In this document: positions 1 through 8,033 of the stretch, in pieces | Numbering within the stretch: position 1 is the stretch's first letter | Layout: every line of letters starts with the position of its first letter | Origin: Corallococcus sp. NCRR | GTDB lineage: Bacteria > Myxococcota > Myxococcia > Myxococcales > Myxococcaceae | Length of the DNA stretch: 64,000 bases | Assembly (NCBI RefSeq): GCF_026965535.1 | Contig: NZ_CP114039.1 | Coordinates: forward strand, 5,084,001-5,148,000 | Direction of reading: 5' to 3' | Translations under genes and position numbers: made by a program | Notes under the pieces: generated by a model | The model's database searches: none | What the model was told of the DNA's origin: nothing | What the model saw: the letters and a program-made list of their open reading frames with translations, nothing else

Positions 1-1
1 C

Positions 2-3000
2 CTCGCGGACGAGACGGGCAGCCACGAGGAGCTGGCGGCGGTCTACGAGGAGGTCGCGGACGAGCTGCCCCGCGGCCCGCTCGCGGAGCGCATCTACGCC
101 ACGCTCGCGCGCATCCACGACTCGCGGCTGGATGATCCGCAGGCGGCGGAGGCCGCGTTCCGCAAGATCCTCGAGTTCGACCCCACCAACGCCACCGCGC
201 TGGACGGGCTGGCGGCGGTGTTCCAGCGGCGCGGCCGCGACCGCGAGTACGTCGTCGCGCTGGAGCAGAAGCTGGAGGCGGCGGGCTCCATCGAGGCGCG
301 CAAGGGCATCCTCAAGGAGATCGCCCGCGTCTGGGACGAGACGCTGGACGACCCCACGGAGGCCGCCAGCGCCCTGTTGCGCGCGCTGGAGCTGGAGCCG
401 GACCTGGAGACGCTCGGCGTCCTCACGAACCTCTACCGTCGCGGCAACGCCTTCCGCGACGTGGCCACCACGCTGCTGCGGGCCCGCGACCTCGCGGCGT
501 CCAACGAGGAGCGCGCGCGCATCCAGGTGGAGGTGGCGACCGTCTACGAGCGCGACCTCAAGGACGACGAGTCCGCGGTCTCCGCGTTCCGCATGGCGCT
601 GGAGTTCGACCCCTACAACCGCGAGGCGCTGGAGTCGCTGGAGCGGCTGCACACGCGGTTGGACCAACCGGCGGACCTGCTCGCCATCTACGAGCGGATG
701 CTGGAGCTGTCCCAGGACTACCGCGAGAAGGTCCGCGTCCTCTTCCGCAGCGCGACCATCTGGGAGGACACGTACCAGAACCCGGCCAACGCCGACGCGT
801 GCGTGGAGGGCGTGCTCTCCATCGACCCGCAGAACGTGCCGGCCATCAAGTCCCTCATCCGGCTGCGCCGCGCGCAGTCCCGCTGGGAGGACCTCCTCCT
901 CGCGTACGAGCGGCAGCTCGCGCTCGCCACCAGCCCGCAGGAGCAGGCGGAGCTGTACGTGGACATGGGCAACGTCCTGTACCAGAACCTCAAGGCGGTG
1001 GACCGCGCGGTGAACAGCTACCACGCGGCGCTCGCCACGGACCCCGAGTCCCGTCCCGCGCTGCACGCCCTGGGCAACCTCTACGAGCGCAGCGGCAACT
1101 GGCCCTTCGCGCTGGAGATGCTCCAGAAGGAAGCGCAGGTCGTGGGCAGCGACCCCAAGGCGGTGGAGTTGTGGCACCGCCTGGGGAAGATCAACGAGGA
1201 CATGCTCGCGGACATGGCGAGCGCGCGGAACGCGTACCAGCAGGCGCTCGCCATCGACCCGGGCCACCTGCCCACCATCCGCGCCCTCAAGGGCATCCAG
1301 GAGCAGGAGCAGGACTGGAGCGGCTACGAGCAGACGCTGCTGCAGGAGGCGCAGCAGACGGATGATCCGTCCGCCAAGGGCAAGGCCCTGCTGGACGTCG
1401 CGCGCTACCACGCGGAGACGCGCGAGGACCGCGACACGGCCACGCCCTACTGGGAGGAGACGCTCAAGCACATCCCGGACAGCCTGGAGGCGGCGCGCCC
1501 GCTGGCGGACGTCTACATCGCGCGCGAGGACTGGTCGTCCGCGGAGCGGATGCTGGACATCGTCACGCGCAAGATGGCGGAGAAGGCCATGGCGGAGAAG
1601 GACCCCGCCATCGCGCAGGACCTCTGCCGCCAGCTCTACCGGCTGGGCTACGTGACGGAGAAGCTGGGCCGCCGCGACAAGGCCCTGTCCTCGTACGAGA
1701 AGGCCTACGGCCTGGACGCCACGTACCTGCCCGCGCTCGAGGGCTACGGCAACCTGCTGGTGCAGGCGAAGCGGTACGAGGACGCGCTCAAGGTCTTCCA
1801 GACCATCCTCATCCACCACCGCGAGGAGCTGACGGACCTGGAGGTCGTGGAGGTCTACTGGCAGCTGGGTGACGTGCACGCCGCGCTCGGCCAGACGGAC
1901 CGCGCGCAGAACCACTTCGAGAAGGCGCTCGCTATCGACCCGCAGCACGAGCAGACGCTGCGCGCGCTGGTGGCGCTGATGGACAAGGCGGGCAACTACG
2001 ACAAGTCCGCGGAACTGCGCCAGGAGCTCGTCAACAGCCTGGAGGGCGAGGCCAAGGTCAAGGTCTACCTGGAGCTGGGCCGCATCGCGCGCGACGAGCT
2101 GCACGACCCGTACATGGCCATCGACGCGTTCACCGGCGCCCTCAAGACGCAGCCGGACGCGCCGGAGGTGATGGACGCTCTCTACCGCCTGCTGCGCGAG
2201 ACGCGTCAGGGCCAGAAGGCCGCGGATGTGCTGGGACGCATGCTGGCGCTGCCCGCGCTCGCGCTGGAGCCGCACAAGGCCAAGCGCGTGTGGTTCGCGC
2301 TCGGCGAGATCCGCCGCGACGAGCTGAAGGACGTGGAGGGCGCGACGCAGGCCTTCAACGCCGCGCTCGACCTGGACCACCGCTTCGTGGAGGCCTTCAG
2401 CGCGCTGGAGGCGATGCTCGGCGGCGCGCGCCAGTGGAAGGTGCTGGAGGAGAACTACACGCGCATGCTCGCGCGTCTGCCCAAGACGCCGGACACGCAC
2501 CCCGCGCGCATGACGCTGTGGCGCGCGCTGGGCGACCTGTACCTCCAGGTGCTCAAGCACCCGGAAGGCGCGGTGGCCGCCTACGGCGTCGCGGCGAAGG
2601 GCCTGCCGGACGATGCCTCCATGCAGGAGACGTTCGCGGAGGTCGCGGGCCAGATGCCAGGCCGCGAGGAAGAGGCCATCGTGGCGCTGCGCCGCGCGCT
2701 GCCGAACACGCAGAATCCGCGCAAGGTGGTGGGCCACCTGGTGCGGCTGTCCGCGGTGCGCAAGGACTACGACACCGCGTGGCTCGCCGCGCAGGCGGTG
2801 TCGGGCCTGCTGGGGGAAGCGGGCGAGGACGAGCAGGAGATCCTCACCAAGCTGGGGCCCTACGCGAAGAAGAAGGAACTGGCGCAGCGTCCGCTGACGG
2901 ACCGGCTGTGGCAGACCGCGCTCTTCCACCCGAAGGTGCGCGGCCCGCTGTCGGAGCTCTTGGGCCTGCTCTTCGAGAAGGCGGGACACCTGTACGCGGT

Positions 3001-3760
3001 GCCCTTCCCGCAGTACCAGCTGGTGCCCAAGCGCCACCGCATCGACGTGGCCACGGCACAGGAGTACCACGTCAACCACTACCGCTACGTCGCGCGGCTC
3101 TTCGGCATGGAGGCGGTGGAGCTGTACTCGCCCTTCCTCGTGGCCACGCGCGAGCGCTTGGCGAAGCGCTCCAACGAACCGGCCCCCGAGCCGCTCGTGA
3201 ACGTGGATCTGCTCCAGACGCATCCCGCGTGTGTGCGTGTGGGCGGCAAGTACTTCGCGGAGCAGGGGCAAAAGGAGGTGTACTACCTCCTGGGGCGCAC
3301 CCTGGCCCTGGCGCGTCCGGAACTGGCGTTCAGCCAGCGCGTGGCGCCCGAGCGGCTGGAGGCCGTGGTGCAGGCGGCGCTCAGCCTGGTGGTGGGCAAC
3401 GTGCGCTACACGGTGGATCCGCGGCTGGTGGACGTGGAGCGGCAACTGCTCCAGAAGAGCCTGAGCGAGCCGGACCGGGCGGCCCTGGCGAAGGTGGCGA
3501 GGGCCTACCTGCCCACGGCGACGCCGCAGGATGTGCGCACGTGGCTGGAGGGCGCGGAGCTCACCGCGTCGCGCGCGGGCCTCTTCGCCGCGGGCGAACT
3601 GGAGCCCGTGCGCCGCATGGTGCAGGGCGAGACAGGGTCCGCCTTCCGGGTCGCCCCGCGCACCAAGCTGCGGGAGTTGCTGGTGTTCGCGACCTCCGAG
3701 GACCTGCACGAGCTGCGTGTGGCCGTTGGCACACACGTCGAGGTCCAGGTGCGAAAGTAA
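2..3760 (+). CDS. gltI: C-terminal part of a giant TPR protein (GltI/AgmK-like, gliding machinery)
   Basis: The frame is open from the left edge, so the gene is 5'-truncated; 1,252 residues are visible. Most of the visible part is tandem tetratricopeptide repeats of about 34 residues, with repeated signatures such as A..AF..AL..DP and LG.IY, forming a helical scaffold for protein-protein contacts. The last ~330 residues, from about GPYAKKKEL (nt 2860), lose the repeat pattern and form a separate globular tail ending at a TAA. The next gene encodes a zinc-ribbon/GYF/TonB-type protein. In Myxococcus xanthus a giant TPR protein (GltI, formerly AgmK) is encoded directly before GltJ (AgmX) in the gliding cluster, which is the basis of the name. 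The TPR fold is certain; the GltI identity rests on adjacency and size, because myxobacteria have other large TPR proteins. Confidence 0.62.
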   Translation, partial: LADETGSHEELAAVYEEVADELPRGPLAERIYATLARIHDSRLDDPQAAEAAFRKILEFDPTNATALDGLAAVFQRRGRDREYVVALEQKLEAAGSIEARKGILKEIARVWDETLDDPTEAASALLRALELEPDLETLGVLTNLYRRGNAFRDVATTLLRARDLAASNEERARIQVEVATVYERDLKDDESAVSAFRMALEFDPYNREALESLERLHTRLDQPADLLAIYERMLELSQDYREKVRVLFRSATIWEDTYQNPANADACVEGVLSIDPQNVPAIKSLIRLRRAQSRWEDLLLAYERQLALATSPQEQAELYVDMGNVLYQNLKAVDRAVNSYHAALATDPESRPALHALGNLYERSGNWPFALEMLQKEAQVVGSDPKAVELWHRLGKINEDMLADMASARNAYQQALAIDPGHLPTIRALKGIQEQEQDWSGYEQTLLQEAQQTDDPSAKGKALLDVARYHAETREDRDTATPYWEETLKHIPDSLEAARPLADVYIAREDWSSAERMLDIVTRKMAEKAMAEKDPAIAQDLCRQLYRLGYVTEKLGRRDKALSSYEKAYGLDATYLPALEGYGNLLVQAKRYEDALKVFQTILIHHREELTDLEVVEVYWQLGDVHAALGQTDRAQNHFEKALAIDPQHEQTLRALVALMDKAGNYDKSAELRQELVNSLEGEAKVKVYLELGRIARDELHDPYMAIDAFTGALKTQPDAPEVMDALYRLLRETRQGQKAADVLGRMLALPALALEPHKAKRVWFALGEIRRDELKDVEGATQAFNAALDLDHRFVEAFSALEAMLGGARQWKVLEENYTRMLARLPKTPDTHPARMTLWRALGDLYLQVLKHPEGAVAAYGVAAKGLPDDASMQETFAEVAGQMPGREEEAIVALRRALPNTQNPRKVVGHLVRLSAVRKDYDTAWLAAQAVSGLLGEAGEDEQEILTKLGPYAKKKELAQRPLTDRLWQTALFHPKVRGPLSELLGLLFEKAGHLYAVPFPQYQLVPKRHRIDVATAQEYHVNHYRYVARLFGMEAVELYSPFLVATRERLAKRSNEPAPEPLVNVDLLQTHPACVRVGGKYFAEQGQKEVYYLLGRTLALARPELAFSQRVAPERLEAVVQAALSLVVGNVRYTVDPRLVDVERQLLQKSLSEPDRAALAKVARAYLPTATPQDVRTWLEGAELTASRAGLFAAGELEPVRRMVQGETGSAFRVAPRTKLRELLVFATSEDLHELRVAVGTHVEVQVRK

Positions 3761-3856
3761 GGCCCTCAGACCGCGACGAGGGTTCACGCGTTGAAAGCAG
3801 GCGGGCGTTCAAGGCAGGTGTCCTTGATCTCCGCCGGTGGCCACTTCTACGATTCG

Positions 3857-3874
3857 GACGGGATTTCGCCCGTC
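3857..3874 (+). terminator. short hairpin between the TPR gene and gltJ
   Basis: GACGGG, a loop of ATTTCG, then CCCGTC, followed by ATTTCT, in the 136-base gap. It could be a weak terminator or attenuator that lowers read-through into the next gene. The stem is only 6 bp, so this is tentative. Confidence 0.3.
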
Positions 3875-3896
3875 ATTTCTGAGGCTTACGGGAACG

Positions 3897-6029
3897 ATGC
3901 GTTTCGTCTGCGACAGCTGCCGCGCGCAGTACATGATCAGCGACGACAAGGTTGGCCCCAAGGGGGTCAAGCTTCGTTGCAAGAAGTGCGGTCACACCAT
4001 CCTGGTGAGGCCCGCCGGTGCATCGGCGGCGAAGGAGGGCGGGGCGGAGGCCTCCGCGTCCACCGAGACCAAGAGCAGCGCGGATGCGAACGCGCCACGC
4101 ATCGTGGAGTCGTCCGGCACGGGGCTGCCCGCCACGCTGGGCACGCCGCCGGAAGGGGGCCTCTTCACGGACGTGGAAGAGGATGAAATCGGCGCGGTCT
4201 TCGACCAGGTCCTGAGCACGGGGTCGCAGAAGCTCAAGGCCGCGGAGGCGGAGGCGGAGGCCAAGGCCGCGAAGGCGGAGGCCGTGCGCAAGCTCGCCGA
4301 GGCCGAATCCGCCGAGCCGACCGCGGAGGAGAAGGCCGCCACCGCGTCGCACGAGTGGTACGTCGCCATCGACGAGAAGCAGGTGGGCCCCTGGACGGTG
4401 GAGAAGGTGAAGGACGCCTGGGACCGGGGCGAGGTGGGCCCGGACAACCTCTGTTGGCGTTCGGGCTTCAGCGACTGGATTCCCCTGTCGGAGACGGCGG
4501 AGCTGGCGTCGGTGCTGGCGCCGCGCCCGGCCAAGCCGGTCATCGTCGCGCCCGCGCCGGTGTCCACGTCGTCGCCCACGATTCCCGCCGGTCCGGTGGA
4601 GTCCGCCTTCAGCGCGGGCGCGTCCCGTCCGGGCGCGGGTGGCAACTCGGCCGTCGCCGAGGAGCCGGTGGGCTGGAAGCCTTCGGCCGCGAGCGTGCTG
4701 GCCTCGCTGGTGAAGGAGGAGAACGACGCCCTCAGCAAGCCGCCGCCGCGTCCGGCGCCGTCGTTGGAGCGCGAGCCTTTGTCGCAGTCGCGCCTCCTGG
4801 ACGTGCCGGTGCCGCCGCCGGAGCCGGTGTCCTCTCCGGCGATGCCCGGAGCCATGATGGCCGCCGCGCCGGGCATGGCCGCGCCCCAGCCCTACGCGCC
4901 GCCGCAGCCGCAGGGATACGCGCCGCAGCCGCCGGTGCAGCAGCAGTACGCGCCTCAGCCGCAGGGCTATGCGCCGCAGCAGCCCCAGATGCCGTACGGG
5001 CAGCAGCCGCAGGGCTATCCGCCTCCGGGCTATCCGGCGGCCTATCCTCCGCCCGCGGCGGCACCCACGGGCGGCAAGGGCCGCACGGGGATGATGGTCG
5101 CGGTGACGGCGGGCGTGCTGGTGATGGCGGGCGCCGCGGTCGTCTTCGTCGCGCGCGGCAATTCGTCCGAGCGTCCCGCGGAGCAGCCGACCCAGGTTGC
5201 CGCCGCGCCTACCCCCAAGGCGGAGATGCCGCCCATGCCGCCGCCTCCCGCGGCGGTGCAGACGCCTCCTCCGGCGGCGGTGCAGCCCGCGGCGGCGCCG
5301 ACCGCGCCTGCCGGAACGCCCGCGGAAGGCACCGCGGCGACCGCTGCCGCGGGGACGCCTGCCGCGGCGGGGGCAACGCCTCCTGCCGCCACGCCCACCG
5401 TGGCCACGGCTCCGGCCGCCACGCCGACGCCGCCTCCCGCGGCGGAGGTGAAGCCTGCCTCCGCGACCCAGCCCAACATGGGGACGGCGGTGGCGCGCGT
5501 GGATCCGCGCAACCATCGCAAGTCGGGGTCCAGCGGGAGCCGAGGCTCCTCGCGGGATGACGACGAGGGCGATGCCATCACCGTGTCGAAGCCTTCCTCT
5601 TCTTCATCGTCTTCGTCGTCGAACTCCGGTGGCGGGGATGACGACTTCGACGAGCTGTTCGGCACGAAGAAGCCGGCGGCCGCGAAGCCCGCGAGCAAGC
5701 CGACGGCGACGGCGTACATCCCGCCCGAGCCGGGCGGCGGCACGCTGGATCGCCTGCAGCAGTCGGACATCATGCAGGTGGTGCTGAACAACAAGCCGGC
5801 CATCGTGAAGTGCGTGAACGAGCAGAAGCAGAAGGACCCTTCGCTCAGCGGCAAGCTGGTGATGCGCTGGACGGTCCAGACGAGCGGCAAGACGAGCAAC
5901 GTGTCGTGCCGCACGGATGAGTTCCGCTCGAGCTACATGGCCACGTGCATCACGGGGCTCATCAAGAGCTGGTCGTTCCCGAAGCACCAGAAGCAGGGCG
6001 AGCCCATCGACTTCCCGTTCACGTTCTGA
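3897..6029 (+). CDS. gltJ: Zinc-ribbon/GYF/TonB-type gliding motility protein (GltJ/AgmX-like)
   Basis: 710 residues. Residues 1-40 are a zinc ribbon of the MJ0042 type (Cys5, Cys8, Cys28, Cys31). An Ala/Glu-rich coiled segment follows (about 105-145), then a GYF-like domain (about 152-205, beginning EWYVAIDEKQVGPW). A Pro/Gln/Tyr-rich linker leads to one membrane helix (about 398-421) and a long Ala/Pro-rich and then Ser-rich periplasmic stretch. The C-terminal ~95 residues (617-710) resemble the AgmX/PglI TonB-like domain. In Myxococcus the cytosolic zinc ribbon and GYF domain of GltJ connect to the polarity GTPase MglA and the motor side, while the TonB-like end faces the envelope. I chose the ATG at 3897 because it begins exactly at the zinc-ribbon fold; an in-frame GTG/ATG 20 codons upstream adds only non-conserved sequence. 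A TPR gene precedes it and a strong hairpin follows. Confidence 0.78.
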   Translation: MRFVCDSCRAQYMISDDKVGPKGVKLRCKKCGHTILVRPAGASAAKEGGAEASASTETKSSADANAPRIVESSGTGLPATLGTPPEGGLFTDVEEDEIGAVFDQVLSTGSQKLKAAEAEAEAKAAKAEAVRKLAEAESAEPTAEEKAATASHEWYVAIDEKQVGPWTVEKVKDAWDRGEVGPDNLCWRSGFSDWIPLSETAELASVLAPRPAKPVIVAPAPVSTSSPTIPAGPVESAFSAGASRPGAGGNSAVAEEPVGWKPSAASVLASLVKEENDALSKPPPRPAPSLEREPLSQSRLLDVPVPPPEPVSSPAMPGAMMAAAPGMAAPQPYAPPQPQGYAPQPPVQQQYAPQPQGYAPQQPQMPYGQQPQGYPPPGYPAAYPPPAAAPTGGKGRTGMMVAVTAGVLVMAGAAVVFVARGNSSERPAEQPTQVAAAPTPKAEMPPMPPPPAAVQTPPPAAVQPAAAPTAPAGTPAEGTAATAAAGTPAAAGATPPAATPTVATAPAATPTPPPAAEVKPASATQPNMGTAVARVDPRNHRKSGSSGSRGSSRDDDEGDAITVSKPSSSSSSSSSNSGGGDDDFDELFGTKKPAAAKPASKPTATAYIPPEPGGGTLDRLQQSDIMQVVLNNKPAIVKCVNEQKQKDPSLSGKLVMRWTVQTSGKTSNVSCRTDEFRSSYMATCITGLIKSWSFPKHQKQGEPIDFPFTF

Positions 6030-6036
6030 AGTCCAG

Positions 6037-6074
6037 CAGCGACATCGCCGTCACATATGACGGCGATGTCGCTG
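6037..6074 (+). terminator. 17-bp perfect hairpin after gltJ
   Basis: CAGCGACATCGCCGTCA, a CATA loop, then its exact reverse complement, starting 8 bases after the gltJ stop codon. No T-tract follows, so it may be a terminator/3'-end stabiliser rather than a classic intrinsic terminator. It probably closes the motility operon. Confidence 0.7.
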
Positions 6075-6154
6075 TGACGTGCGTCAGGATTGTGCGCTTT
6101 CGTGAACAGTGAATTTCCCCGGGTGGGAGCCGTGGAAAGGTCGGTCGACACTCG

Positions 6155-6184
6155 TTGACACGTCTGGAGCGAGAGGACTAAAGC
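6155..6184 (+). promoter_or_regulatory. candidate sigma-70-type promoter for the Cys-rich lipoprotein
   Basis: A perfect -35 TTGACA at 6155-6160 is followed after 18 bases by TAAAGC, a poor -10. It lies between the gltJ terminator and the lipoprotein start, where a promoter is expected. The -10 makes it uncertain. Confidence 0.38.
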
Positions 6185-6198
6185 CCGCTCGACTTCAA

Positions 6199-6236
6199 AC
6201 CCGGTGTCTGGAGTCAGGTGGCCGGAGACACCGGGT
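6199..6236 (+). promoter_or_regulatory. leader hairpin upstream of the lipoprotein start
   Basis: ACCCGGTGTCT and AGACACCGGGT pair perfectly over 11 bp around a 16-base loop, ending 14 bases before the AGGAGG ribosome site at 6251-6256. It would sit in the 5' leader of the mRNA and may influence stability or translation. No known riboswitch pattern is seen. Confidence 0.45.
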
Positions 6237-6265
6237 GACGTAACCCATCCAGGAGGATGTTCCGA

Positions 6266-7198
6266 ATGCAGCTGCGTAAGATGATGGTGATGCTCGCCGC
6301 GGTGAGCTCGATGACCCTGGCCCTGACGGCCTGTGGCGATGACGCGACGACGGTCGATTCCTGTACGTCCGACACCGACTGCTCCTCCGGTTTCTGCAAC
6401 ACGGCCGCCGGCGTGTGCATGGACACCTGCGAGAGCGGCTCGGACTGCCCTGACTCCGAGAAGAACTGCGCCGTGCTGGCCGGTTCGTCCAACACGACGC
6501 AGAAGGTCTGCCAGTGCCAGACCAACCAGCTGTGCAACACGGGCGACTCCACGGACCTGGTCTGCGGCACCGTGTCCAAGCGCTGCGAGGAGCCGGGCTC
6601 CACCCCCTCGGGCTGCACCAAGGACGCTGACTGCGGCTCCGGCAACACCTGCAACACCACCACCGGCGTGTGCAGCCCTGCCGCGACGACCTGCACCGGT
6701 GAAGGCCAGGCGACCTGCGCGTACGGCAGCTACTGCGGCGGTAACACCTGCACCCCGGTGCCGGCGCCCACCTGCGCCAACTTCGATCCTGCTCAGGGCG
6801 GCAAGCAGCCCGTGTGGAACGCGTCGTCCTCCACCGGTCCGATCATCTACAGCGTGACCAAGGTGTCGTTTGGCGCTGACACCTTCTGCGGTGATCCTGC
6901 GGTGCCGGGGAGCACTGGCAATACGGCGAAGGCCCGTGTGAAGGCATATATCCCGTCGAGCTCTTCTGCGACCTTCCCCTCGCAGAAGTCGGGCCTGCCC
7001 GGCCTCTTCTATGTCCGCGTCAACGGGAGCACCGTTGAAGGGCCGTCGACGATTCTCCAGTCGGGGTACTCGACGTCGAATGGCGGCAAGTCCGCTGATT
7101 TCGTCATGAACTTCTGCCCGGGGTCAGCGGCGACGACCCTGTCGATCGGCCTGTACTTCACTGGCGGCAACGAGATCTGCAGCCAGATCTCGAAGTAG
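6266..7198 (+). CDS. Cysteine-rich lipoprotein with Dickkopf-like repeats
   Basis: 310 residues. The ATG at 6266 is chosen because AGGAGG (6251-6256) lies 9 bases before it; an ATG at 6257 directly abuts that site. Residues 1-23 are a lipoprotein signal ending in the lipobox LTAC, so the mature protein should be lipid-anchored at Cys23. Residues ~30-175 carry repeated units of the form C.sD.DC.sGfC....GvC, a short disulphide-knot pattern common in myxobacterial surface lipoproteins and similar to Dickkopf-type cysteine repeats. The remaining ~135 residues are Ser/Gly-rich, predicted mainly beta, with a few cysteines and no family I recognise. It is a lone gene with a leader hairpin before it and an intrinsic terminator behind it. 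A surface or extracellular role is inferred; the partner is unknown. Confidence 0.8.
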   Translation: MQLRKMMVMLAAVSSMTLALTACGDDATTVDSCTSDTDCSSGFCNTAAGVCMDTCESGSDCPDSEKNCAVLAGSSNTTQKVCQCQTNQLCNTGDSTDLVCGTVSKRCEEPGSTPSGCTKDADCGSGNTCNTTTGVCSPAATTCTGEGQATCAYGSYCGGNTCTPVPAPTCANFDPAQGGKQPVWNASSSTGPIIYSVTKVSFGADTFCGDPAVPGSTGNTAKARVKAYIPSSSSATFPSQKSGLPGLFYVRVNGSTVEGPSTILQSGYSTSNGGKSADFVMNFCPGSAATTLSIGLYFTGGNEICSQISK

Positions 7199-7237
7199 TC
7201 GCTACGGGAGTTTCTGTAGGCACGTAGGAAGTCATCG

Positions 7238-7277
7238 AGCCTCGCCCTGGTTTGAGACTGGGGCGAGGCTTTCTGTT
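7238..7277 (+). terminator. intrinsic terminator after the Cys-rich lipoprotein
   Basis: AGCCTCGCCC (7238-7247) pairs with GGGCGAGGCT (7261-7270) around a 13-base loop, followed by TTTCTGTT. It is a typical rho-independent structure 39 bases after the stop codon. Confidence 0.8.
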
Positions 7278-7315
7278 GAACGGCTATCGACGCAAATCGC
7301 CCACACGACTGCTGT

Positions 7316-7344
7316 TTGGCACTCAAGAGTGCGTGATGAATATG
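7316..7344 (+). promoter_or_regulatory. candidate promoter with an operator-like palindrome
   Basis: TTGGCA, 17 bases, then AATATG. The spacer holds the perfect palindrome GCACTC-AA-GAGTGC (7319-7332), placed where a repressor could block RNA polymerase. It lies about 75 bases before the next start codon. The -10 is weak. Confidence 0.35.
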
Positions 7345-7418
7345 CCGGACACCTGTGCGTTCTTCTGTACAGCGGCGCTCCAAGGGCGCTGGCAATCTCG
7401 CAAGGAAAGGAAGCACCC

Positions 7419-7901
7419 ATGATTCTCAAGCAGGTTCCCCATCTCCTCGTTGCGTCCGTGCTGGCGTGGTCCGCCACGAGCTTCGCCGCAGACGTGAAGC
7501 TTTCCTGCCCTGCTGGTACCGTCGAGCGCACTAGGTCATCGCCGAACGGTGCGGCCTACTGTGTCAAGACTAACCAGAAGGTTCGCGAGCCGGTGCTTCA
7601 CGGTGCCTACGTGGACTATTGGGCGAACGGTCAGAAGCAGTCAGAAGGACAGTACCAGGACGGTTTCCGGACCGGACGCTGGACCTTCTGGGATGCCAAC
7701 GGTGTGAAGACCGGGGAGACCGAGTTCGTCGCAGGCGACTATCACGGGACCCGTGTGCAGTACTTCGCCAACGGCAAGCCGAAGATGATCGAGGAGTATC
7801 GTAAAGGGCTCCGGAGCGGCTCGGTGCAGGAACTGAACGAGAATGGGCAATTGGTTCGCCAGAGCCAGTTCCACGACGGACACGAAGTCGCTTCGCGGTA
7901 G
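7419..7901 (+). CDS. Exported MORN/YwqK-like repeat protein
   Basis: 160 residues. The start at 7419 follows AAGGAAAGG and opens a clear Sec signal peptide (residues 1-23, likely cut after SFA). The mature part has about four repeats of ~23 residues built on YW.NGQK..EG.Y.DG...G.W..., the pattern of MORN-like repeats in the YwqK family (often labelled toxin-antitoxin YwqK antitoxin, although that function is poorly founded). Two cysteines near the mature N-terminus may form a disulphide. The role is unknown; such repeats usually bind membranes or proteins. GC is visibly lower than in the flanking motility and ffh genes. The gene stands alone between two intrinsic terminators. Confidence 0.72.
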   Translation: MILKQVPHLLVASVLAWSATSFAADVKLSCPAGTVERTRSSPNGAAYCVKTNQKVREPVLHGAYVDYWANGQKQSEGQYQDGFRTGRWTFWDANGVKTGETEFVAGDYHGTRVQYFANGKPKMIEEYRKGLRSGSVQELNENGQLVRQSQFHDGHEVASR

Positions 7902-7976
7902 AGCATCCAAGCGCTGAAGTGGCTTCTCGCCCGGCAGGCCCGCTTTAAAGGGCGGCTGGGTTGTATAGAGGGATGG

Positions 7977-8010
7977 AAGAGCCTTGAAGTAGAATGAGGC
8001 TCTTTTCCTT
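7977..8010 (+). terminator. intrinsic terminator after the YwqK-like gene
   Basis: AAGAGCCT (7977-7984) pairs with AGGCTCTT (7997-8004), then TTCCTT. It has an 8-bp stem with a 12-base loop and a U-rich tail. Confidence 0.8.
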
Positions 8011-8033
8011 GGCGCCGTGGCCGACTAGGAACG

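Noticed and set aside
2290-3882. Plus-strand frame of 530 codons overlapping the TPR gene
   Set aside because: Arg/Ala/Gly-rich shadow in another frame of a clearly coding TPR gene.
7316-7334. Sigma-54 promoter (TTGGCAC...GTGCGT)
   Set aside because: The GG and GC pairs are 11 bases apart instead of the required 10.
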